This document shows, one piece after another, positions 1 through 6,806 of a DNA stretch of 36,079 nucleotides; within the stretch, counting starts at the first letter, position 1; every line of letters begins with the position of its first letter. The translations under genes and the position numbers were made by a program. The DNA is from Collinsella aerofaciens (lineage in GTDB: Bacteria > Actinomycetota > Coriobacteriia > Coriobacteriales > Coriobacteriaceae). Below the pieces are notes generated by a model. It saw only the letters and a list, made by a program, of their open reading frames with translations. It did no database searches and had not been told where the DNA came from. The stretch lies in the NCBI RefSeq assembly GCF_028207065.1, contig NZ_JAQLFP010000028.1, forward strand, positions 1 to 36,079. Reading direction: 5' to 3'.

Positions 1-5
1 CCGGC

Positions 6-25
6 CCCGCGCGTGAACGCGCGGG
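6..25. repeat. Perfect 8-bp GC hairpin at window start
   Basis: An 8-bp perfect inverted repeat (CCCGCGCG / CGCGCGGG) surrounds a TGAA tetraloop. It has no T-run, so it is not a classical terminator. It may belong to whatever lies upstream of the window. Confidence 0.5.
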
Positions 26-67
26 TGGGCCGCCGCGCGACCCGTCCAGCCCGAAAATGACCCGCCT

Positions 68-227
68 GCCACGAAATGGGCCCATCTACTACGTTTAAGC
101 CGCTACCCTCAACCATGGCGAAAAACGCAAAAGCAAAACTGCAGGTAGAACGCCTGCGGTTTTCCGGAAAACGGGGGTATGGTCGGGGGTATCGAGTCAA
201 ACGTAGTAGATGGGCAGGTTTCGTGGC
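68..227 (-). repeat. Inverted-terminal-repeat element, copy A
   Basis: The ends are 29-bp inverted repeats (68-96 and 199-227) matching at 26 of 29 positions, with the outer core CCCATCTACTACGTTT. Read on the minus strand, the body aligns without gaps over about 126 nt to copy B at 327-466. The best-conserved core is GCGTTCTACCTGC. The element looks like a MITE or other short mobile repeat. A short shared reading phase with copy B leaves open a decayed coding origin. No transposase is inside. Confidence 0.6.
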
Positions 228-326
228 GAGCGGTTCCAGCTGATCCCTTGGGAACGGAGGAAAACGGATCATTTTGGTCTCGCGAGGCTTGCGGAGGCGC
301 TCGTGCAGGGCCGCCCGAACAAAAAT

Positions 327-466
327 ATGCCGGTTTACTACGATGAACTCGACATTCCCGACCATGACTGCATTTTTCTAAATATCGCAAGCGTTCTACC
401 TGCGGTTTTGGAAGCGCGCAATTTGCCGTGGTCGAAGGTGGGCGATTCATCGTAGTAAACCGACAT
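327..466 (+). repeat. Inverted-terminal-repeat element, copy B
   Basis: The ends are 21-bp inverted repeats (327-347 and 446-466) with one mismatch, core CGGTTTACTACGATGAA. The body is a diverged copy of the element at 68-227 in the opposite orientation, equal in length over the aligned ~126 nt. Bases 228-326 between the two copies and 467-533 after them hold no gene I can support. Confidence 0.6.
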
Positions 467-533
467 AGTTTTGAAATGGCATTAAATCGATAGCAGCCAT
501 TTTGCTATGCCGGGGTGGTCGGTTGTTGGGTAA

Positions 534-1163
534 TTACCCTCGCAGGGAGGCGATGGCGATCTGCGTGCGGTTGCGTAGGCCCATTTTGGCAAGGATCGAG
601 CTGATGTGGTTGCGCACCGTGCCTTCGCCCATGTAAGCGGCGGCGGCAATCTCCTTGTTATCGAGGCCGCGGGCGATGAGCTCGGCGACTTCGAACTCAC
701 GGTCGGTCAGGCTGGCAAAGGCGGCGGGTCGGCGAGGCGTGCTGGCATCGGCGCCTGTCCCGTCAAAATCGATGTCCTCGATCGCCTTGCCCTCGAGCAC
801 GCGTTTGCCGTCCATGACCTGCGCCAACGCCGGTGGAATAGCGGCGACATCGGTTTTGATCAGGTAGCCGCGGGCGCCCAGCTTGAGCGCCGACACAATG
901 TACTCGTCATCCGAGAATGTTGTCAGAAACACCACGCGCGCCGCAGGGTCGCGCTCGAGGATCTCGCGCGCCGCCGATAGGCCGTCGCGTCCCGGCATCT
1001 GAATGTCGAGCAGTGCAATATCGGGTGCGTGTTCGGCATAGAGCGAAACCGCGTCGTTGCCGTTGGCGCCGGTGCCCACTACCTCGATCTGCGGCTGGGC
1101 GCCCAGGATAATCTTGAGCGAATCGACCACTAGGCGGTCGTCGTCGACAACAATGAGCCTCAT
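534..1163 (-). CDS. LuxR-family (NarL/LiaR-type) response regulator
   Basis: DNA-binding response regulator of 209 residues. The receiver domain (about 1-120) has the acidic triad D7/D8 near the N-terminus, phospho-acceptor D53 in LLDIQMPG, T81 or T82 and K103. The C-terminal LuxR-type helix-turn-helix (about 149-205) has the typical LTDREFEVAELIARG start and the NKEIA...EGTVRNHIS recognition region. Its ATG overlaps the TGA of the upstream histidine kinase by 4 nt, so the two are translationally coupled partners. The pair is divergent from an ABC-2 exporter operon starting at 2517. By analogy with LnrJK and similar systems that exporter is the likely target, but no operator was identified. 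The regulatory class is firm; the target is inferred. Confidence 0.92.
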   Translation of the reverse strand: MRLIVVDDDRLVVDSLKIILGAQPQIEVVGTGANGNDAVSLYAEHAPDIALLDIQMPGRDGLSAAREILERDPAARVVFLTTFSDDEYIVSALKLGARGYLIKTDVAAIPPALAQVMDGKRVLEGKAIEDIDFDGTGADASTPRRPAAFASLTDREFEVAELIARGLDNKEIAAAAYMGEGTVRNHISSILAKMGLRNRTQIAIASLRG

Positions 1164-2305
1164 CGGGCCTCATCTCCTTGCTGTTTGGGGACGGTGGCAA
1201 ACACGCGCCAGCCGCCGACGCCGGCGCGCGGGCCGGCGGTGAAGGTGCCGCCAAGCGCCTCGACGCGCTCGCGCATGGAGCCGAGCCCCATGCCCTCGGC
1301 GGCGCCGCGACCGCCCGTCTGGGTCCCGCCCATGCCATCGTCGGTAACGATGAGCTGGTAAAACGATGGATGCTCCATGCATCGCACAGCAACGTTTTGC
1401 GCGCGGGCGTGGCGCATGGTGTTGGATAGCGCCTCGCGCAGGACCGCCGCAAAGCAGTTGGCGACGTTTGCGGGCGCATGTTCGGTCATAACTTCAAGCT
1501 CAATCTGCGGGCCGCCGTCCGAGCGTGCGCCTTCAACAATGCGTTCGAGCTGCACGGAAAGATCGACGGCGTTGTCGTTGAGCGCGTGGACGCTGGTGCG
1601 CACAAGCTGGAGCGCCTCGTCAACGGTGTGCTTGACGTCGGCGAAATCGGCGGCGACGCCGGGTTCATCGGCGTGGACTATGCACAGGGCCTCGGTCTGC
1701 AGCGAGGTACGCGTGAGCTGGTGCCCGACGTTATCGTGGATCTCGCGCGCGATGCGGGCGCGTTCGGCGAGCGTCGCGAGCTCGACTTCGTAGTCCTGGC
1801 GATCGGCAAGATCGCGGTTGCGCGCTTCGAGCGCGAGGGCTCGTTCCTGCAGCTCGTCGCGGGTGCGGCGCATGCGCTGCTGCTCGCGTTCCAACTGGGC
1901 GGTGCGCAGCGATAGCAAGGTAGCGGCAACCGAAAGGATGGCAGTCAGCAGGAGCGTTCGGGCGGTGAGCGCGTCGGTGCGAAGGTCCGCGACAAGCGCA
2001 AAGACAAAGGTGGCGCCAATGCCCAGCGCGGCCCAGGCGTGCTCACGGCGCACCCGCCGCGCGATGTCATAGAGGGCGAGAGGCGCAAACGGCACAAACG
2101 GCGGCACGAAGACAGCCGCGATGATGTAAGCGCAGCTCGCGGTCTCGCTCGCGCGCCGGGCGCTTTTCCCCTGCGCGAGCTCAGCCAGCGAGGTGGCAAT
2201 AACGCCAAGGCAAAACGCCGCGACCAGGCGAGCGTCCACAGCAAGGCCCAGAGCGGCTGCGATACAGCACGCCAGCACAATCGATTTGTCGAAAAGCCTG
2301 TTCAT
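1160..2305 (-). CDS. Membrane sensor histidine kinase (HisKA_3 family)
   Basis: Sensor kinase of 381 residues if started at the ATG at 2305. A TTG at 2380 would add 25 low-quality residues and was rejected. The N-terminal 135 residues hold about four to five hydrophobic segments with very little extracellular loop, as in intramembrane-sensing kinases. A coiled-coil-like stretch follows (about 136-180). The HisKA_3 H-box ERARIAREIHDNVGHQLT carries H190, the N-box lies around 290-300 (REALSNTMRHA), and the G-box is GMGLGSMRERVEALGG. It phosphorylates the co-encoded LuxR regulator, with which it overlaps by 4 nt. No clear Shine-Dalgarno precedes the ATG. A TACAAT hexamer lies 6 nt before it, so a leaderless mRNA is possible. 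Context suggests sensing of membrane-active compounds exported by the divergent ABC genes. Confidence 0.9.
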   Translation of the reverse strand: MNRLFDKSIVLACCIAAALGLAVDARLVAAFCLGVIATSLAELAQGKSARRASETASCAYIIAAVFVPPFVPFAPLALYDIARRVRREHAWAALGIGATFVFALVADLRTDALTARTLLLTAILSVAATLLSLRTAQLEREQQRMRRTRDELQERALALEARNRDLADRQDYEVELATLAERARIAREIHDNVGHQLTRTSLQTEALCIVHADEPGVAADFADVKHTVDEALQLVRTSVHALNDNAVDLSVQLERIVEGARSDGGPQIELEVMTEHAPANVANCFAAVLREALSNTMRHARAQNVAVRCMEHPSFYQLIVTDDGMGGTQTGGRGAAEGMGLGSMRERVEALGGTFTAGPRAGVGGWRVFATVPKQQGDEAR

Positions 2306-2516
2306 ACGGGTATTGTACGCGAAGCCGCGCGTGGTGGAGGGGCCGCCCGGGGCAACCGTGACATTCCTCCCGCGCGGCAAATCGGCGTCGATCGCTCGCG
2401 CGAGCGGGGGTTTCGCCTCCGCCCCCCCTCACTCGTGACAAAGCTCACTGGTGCGCGCCGCCCGCTCCTGCGATGATGAAATCGTACCGGGCCACGACCA
2501 ACAGAAGGGCCGCCTC

Positions 2517-3455
2517 ATGACAGACATCGTCCATGTCGAAAACCTCGTCAAGCGCTATGACGATCTTATTGCGCTCGACCACTTTAACCTGAGCATCGCC
2601 CCCGGCGAGATCTTTGGCCTGCTGGGCCCCAACGGCTCGGGCAAGACCACGTCCATCAACTGTATCCTGCAGCTGCTCGCCTACGACAAAGGCACCATCG
2701 AGCTGTTCGGCGAGCCCATGACGCCCGCCCGCTACGACCTCAAGCGCCGCATCGGCGTGGTGCCGCAGCAGGTGGCGGTGTTTGACGAGCTCACGGTGCG
2801 CGAGAACATCGACTATTTCTGCAGCCTCTACGTTAACGACCGCAAGCGCCGCCGCGCGCTGGTGGACGAGGCGATCGACTTTGTCGGGCTGGGCGACTTT
2901 ACCAAGTTTCGTCCCGGCAAGCTTTCGGGCGGACTGGCGCGCCGCCTCAACATTGCCTGCGGCATCGCACACAAGCCCGAGCTCATCTTCTTTGACGAGC
3001 CCACGGTGGCGGTCGACCCCCAGAGCCGCAACGCCATCCTGGAGGGCATCTGCCGCCTGCGCGACGAGGGCGCTACGGTGGTGTATACCAGCCATTACAT
3101 GGAGGAGGTCGAGCAGATCTGCAGCCGCATCATGATCATGGACGGCGGCCGCGTGCTGGCGCAGGGCACCAACGACGAGCTTAAGCGCATGATCCAGATG
3201 GGCGAGCGCGTGACTGTTGAGGTCGGTGCCGTCGAGGCCGCCACGGTCGAGCGACTGCGCGCCCTCGAGCACGTGCTTTCGGTCGAGCTGTCCGGCGGCG
3301 AGCTCGTCTGCACCTGCGAGGCGAGCCCGCACAATCTGGTCGACATCCTCGACACGCTGCGTGCTGCCGACGTGGCGCTCGGCCGCGTGTGGAGCGAGCC
3401 GCCGACTCTCAACGACGTGTTCCTCGAGATCACCGGCCGCGAGCTGCGCGACTAG
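2517..3455 (+). CDS. ABC-2 exporter ATP-binding protein (LnrL/NatA-like)
   Basis: ATPase subunit of 312 residues, started at the ATG at 2517 behind an AGAAGGG Shine-Dalgarno; the upstream in-frame ATG at 2451 adds an unlikely 22-residue tail. Walker A is GPNGSGKTT (37-45). The Q-loop is near 84-85 and the signature is LSGGLARR (136-143), with Leu in place of the usual Gln. Walker B is ELIFFDE (155-161) and the switch His is H193. The ~80-residue C-terminal extension after the nucleotide-binding domain is typical of exporters of the NatA, BcrA and LnrL type. It is followed after 9 nt by the first permease, and all three genes form one operon. The likely role is export of, or resistance to, a lipophilic or membrane-active compound. 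The substrate cannot be read from the sequence. Confidence 0.92.
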   Translation: MTDIVHVENLVKRYDDLIALDHFNLSIAPGEIFGLLGPNGSGKTTSINCILQLLAYDKGTIELFGEPMTPARYDLKRRIGVVPQQVAVFDELTVRENIDYFCSLYVNDRKRRRALVDEAIDFVGLGDFTKFRPGKLSGGLARRLNIACGIAHKPELIFFDEPTVAVDPQSRNAILEGICRLRDEGATVVYTSHYMEEVEQICSRIMIMDGGRVLAQGTNDELKRMIQMGERVTVEVGAVEAATVERLRALEHVLSVELSGGELVCTCEASPHNLVDILDTLRAADVALGRVWSEPPTLNDVFLEITGRELRD

Positions 3456-3464
3456 GGGGCGGCC

Positions 3465-4652
3465 ATGTTCAACACCATCATCACCACGGTCAAGACGCTG
3501 CTGCGCCGGCCGAGCACGTGGGTCTGGGGCGCTCTCTTTCCTATCGCGCTTTCCACGATGTTCATGTTTATGTTTGCGAACCTCAGCTCCGACGGCACGG
3601 TCGACCCGGTGCCGGTTGCCGTCGTGGCGGACGAGGCCTGGGATGCCTCGACCTTTAAGGATGTGGCAGCTTCGCTTGCCAAGGCAGGCGACGATCAGCT
3701 GCTCGATGTGAGCGAGTACGAAGACTTGGCTGTCGCGCGCAAAGCGCTCAAGGCCGGCGAGGTCGCGGGCATCTATACGGTTGATGCCGCGGGCACGCCC
3801 AGGCTCACGCTGCTGTCGAGTTACGACAGCTCGCGCGCCTCGTCGGTGCTCACCGACCGCAGCATCCTTGAAACGGTGGCAAGCTCGTATACGCAAAATG
3901 TCGAGCTCATGCGCCAGATTGCCCAGGACAACCCGGCGGCGCTCGCCGATCCGGCGGCGGTTGCGCACGCCCTGTCGCTCGAGGGCGGAACCCGCCGCAT
4001 GAGCCTGACTCGTGCCACGCCCGATGGCACGGTCATCTACTACTACGCGCTCTTTGGTCTGGTCGCGATGATGTCTGCCGAGTTTGCCGCTTTGAGCGTC
4101 GTCGATTTGCAGCCCAATCTGTCGGGCCTTGGTGCGCGCCGCTGCGTGGGCGGCCTTTCCAAGACGGCGTCGCTGGCCGGCATCTTTGTCGGCTCGTGGC
4201 TGGTCTCATTTGCCTCGATGACAATCGCGATTGGCTACGTGCGTCTAGTCGTTGGCGTCGACTTTGGTGGGCGCGAGGGGCTGTGTCTGCTGGGCGGTGC
4301 TGCATCCGCGCTTGCCGCCACGGGCCTGGGGCTCTTTGCGGGCACGCTTCCCGTTAAGGGCGGCAAGGCGTCCAAGTACGGTATCCTCACGGGCTTCGCT
4401 ACCACGTGCGCCCTGTTCGCCGGACTCTACGGCGAGCCGGCGATGGCGCTTGCCGACGATGTCGCCCGCGCCTGCCCGGCCGAGTGCTGGCTCAACCCCG
4501 TCAAGCTCATCTGCGACATGTTCAACCGCCTGTATTTCTTTGAGGATCTGGGGCCCTTCGCCGTCCGCGCCGGCGCGCTCGTCCTGATGACCCTGGTGTT
4601 TGTCGTCGCCGCTACGCTGATCTTTGGAAGGAGCCGCTATGAGCACCTTTAA
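3465..4652 (+). CDS. ABC-2 type permease (LnrM-like)
   Basis: Membrane subunit of 395 residues starting at ATG 3465 with GGGGGCGG just upstream. The topology is that of ABC2_membrane_3 proteins: one N-terminal membrane helix (about 18-42), a large outside domain (about 45-185), then about five helices (from about 188 to the C-terminus). It lies between the ATPase and a second permease of the same shape, and overlaps the latter by 14 nt. The pair presumably forms a heterodimeric channel. Similar gene trios serve linearmycin resistance in Bacillus and many uncharacterised systems. The family is well supported; the cargo is unknown. Confidence 0.87.
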   Translation: MFNTIITTVKTLLRRPSTWVWGALFPIALSTMFMFMFANLSSDGTVDPVPVAVVADEAWDASTFKDVAASLAKAGDDQLLDVSEYEDLAVARKALKAGEVAGIYTVDAAGTPRLTLLSSYDSSRASSVLTDRSILETVASSYTQNVELMRQIAQDNPAALADPAAVAHALSLEGGTRRMSLTRATPDGTVIYYYALFGLVAMMSAEFAALSVVDLQPNLSGLGARRCVGGLSKTASLAGIFVGSWLVSFASMTIAIGYVRLVVGVDFGGREGLCLLGGAASALAATGLGLFAGTLPVKGGKASKYGILTGFATTCALFAGLYGEPAMALADDVARACPAECWLNPVKLICDMFNRLYFFEDLGPFAVRAGALVLMTLVFVVAATLIFGRSRYEHL

Positions 4653-5844
4653 GACCGCGCTTCGCATGGCGCTGGCGCACCCGTTCTACCTGCTCATCTA
4701 TACGGTGTTCATCTCGCTCATGGGCGTATTCATCGCGGCCTCGGTGAGCTGGAACTCGTCGCAGCTTACCGAGTACAAGCCCTACGACACCAACGTGATC
4801 GTGGTCGACCGCGACAATAGCGACCTTTCGCGGGCGCTTACCAAGCACCTGGGCTCACGCTTTGACCTGGTCACGGGCATCGGCGACGACGCGTACGACC
4901 TTGCCGATGCGCTCTCCAAGAGCAACAGCGCCAAGGGCAGTGCCGATTGCGTGTTCTTTATCCCGGAGGGGTTTGAGGACGATCTTGTTGCAGCCGCCCG
5001 TGCGGGGGAGGCCCTGCCCAAGCTCGACGTGACCTACGGTTCCGGCACCATGGCGGCGGCGCTCTCGTCTGCCGAGGCCTCGCGCTGGATCTCGCTCGCG
5101 GGCGCCGCGGCGGCGCTTGAACCCGCTGCCTCCAACGGCGACGTCGCAAGGGCCGCCGAGCACGCGGCCGCAAAGCGCGCGGAGGTCCAGATCGAGCAGG
5201 TCAAGGTCGACTCGACTGCTGCTACCACGCTCGAGTCGTACTTCAACTTTGGCGCGTACGCGATCATCTCGTCGGTCATCGTGTCGGTGGGACTGGTGTT
5301 CTCGGGCATGAACGAGCCCGAGCGCGTGCGCCGCATGCATGCCAGCCCGGTCTCTGAGCGCCAGCGTTCGCTCGCTGTGTTCGCGGCCGCCGCCGTGCTC
5401 ACCGTCTGCATCTGGCTCGTGTCGAGCATGATGGGCGTCGTGGGCTTTGCCAGCGCGGTTGCCGAGGTCGGCGTGGGTCGCGTGTGCCTGGCGCTGGCGG
5501 CAACGTTTGCCCTGGCGTGCACGCCGCTGGCCGTTGGCTTTACGCTGTCGAGCCTGGGCGCGCGCGAGGAGCTGCTCAACGGTGTGGGCAACCTGCTCGG
5601 CATGCTCATGACGTTTTTGGGCGGCGCCTGGATGCCGCTGTCGCTCATGGGCTCGGCCGTGCAGACGGTGGCGCACTTTGTGCCGACGTATTGGGTGAAC
5701 GACGCGACCGGCAAGGCGCTCGCCGCGGACCTGACGTCTGCCGTGCTGGGCGACATCGCCTGCGACCTAGGCGTCACGGTGCTCTTCGCCGCCGCCATCG
5801 CCGCCGTAGGCCTAGCCCTCGCACGCGCCAAATCCCACGCCTAG
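4639..5844 (+). CDS. ABC-2 type permease (LnrN-like)
   Basis: Second membrane subunit, 401 residues. The ATG at 4639 is chosen because GGAAGGAG lies just upstream; an in-frame TTG at 4624 would overlap that site. The layout repeats that of the preceding permease: an N-terminal helix (about 15-37), an extracytoplasmic region (about 38-200, Ala-rich), and a C-terminal block of about five helices starting near residue 210. It overlaps the upstream gene by 14 nt, so the two are probably translationally coupled. It is the last gene of the exporter operon and is followed by strong hairpin repeats. It is a partner of the other permease in an efflux complex; the substrate is unknown. Confidence 0.87.
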   Translation: MSTFKTALRMALAHPFYLLIYTVFISLMGVFIAASVSWNSSQLTEYKPYDTNVIVVDRDNSDLSRALTKHLGSRFDLVTGIGDDAYDLADALSKSNSAKGSADCVFFIPEGFEDDLVAAARAGEALPKLDVTYGSGTMAAALSSAEASRWISLAGAAAALEPAASNGDVARAAEHAAAKRAEVQIEQVKVDSTAATTLESYFNFGAYAIISSVIVSVGLVFSGMNEPERVRRMHASPVSERQRSLAVFAAAAVLTVCIWLVSSMMGVVGFASAVAEVGVGRVCLALAATFALACTPLAVGFTLSSLGAREELLNGVGNLLGMLMTFLGGAWMPLSLMGSAVQTVAHFVPTYWVNDATGKALAADLTSAVLGDIACDLGVTVLFAAAIAAVGLALARAKSHA

Positions 5845-5854
5845 CCGCCTAGTC

Positions 5855-5907
5855 ATTGGGGACAGTCTTTGCCGATTCGCCGGCAGGGCTGGCAGGGATT
5901 GTCCCAA
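5855..5907. repeat. Dispersed GGGGACAGTC hairpin repeat, copy 1
   Basis: The ends ATTGGGGACAGTCTTTGCC and GGCAGGGATTGTCCCAAT are imperfect inverted repeats around a GC-rich centre containing CGCCGGC. The same module recurs inside 9476-9591. This looks like a REP-type intergenic repeat. Confidence 0.6.
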
Positions 5908-5929
5908 TATGTCGGCACTTGGGGACCAC

Positions 5930-5985
5930 TCATTGGGGACAGACTTAAATGAGCGATTTCACTCATTTAAGTCTGTCCCCAATGA
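5930..5985. repeat. Perfect 24-bp stem hairpin (GGGGACAGACTTAAATGAG type)
   Basis: A perfect 24-bp inverted repeat (5930-5953 and 5962-5985) with an 8-nt loop. Its right arm is shared with 9571-9591, so it belongs to a dispersed family. It follows the exporter operon and could stop transcription, but it lacks a T-run. Confidence 0.75.
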
Positions 5986-5994
5986 ATAGGTTGG

Positions 5995-6070
5995 AAAATA
6001 GTTCGCGCACGTCGCTTAAAAATAGTTCGCCGGGGTTTACTATTAGCCTAGAAAAGTAGCAGAAGGCTAA
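5995..6070 (+). promoter_or_regulatory. Probable regulated promoter of the MacB-type ABC operon
   Basis: Two exact copies of AAAATAGTTCGC start at 5995 and 6019, 24 bp apart on the same strand. They are followed by a possible -10 (TACTAT, 6038-6043) and an inverted repeat TTAGCCT / AGGCTAA (6043-6049, 6064-6070) just before the start codon. Direct repeats of this spacing suit a dimeric activator or repressor. The protein that binds is not identifiable. Confidence 0.4.
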
Positions 6071-6084
6071 CAACGGGGGATAGC

Positions 6085-6798
<714 letters not shown>

Positions 6799-6806
6799 GC
6801 GGCGCC

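Noticed and set aside
109..455. Small frames of 113 (minus) and 81 (plus) codons in the first 500 bases
   Set aside because: They run through the inverted-end elements and lack ribosome sites and known domains; the shared phase is noted as a finding but not called as a gene.
2445..3968. Long minus-strand open frame (507 codons) opposite the ABC exporter genes
   Set aside because: Composition is the shadow of GC-rich codons: His/Arg/Ala-rich with no domain, and it crosses two well-supported genes.
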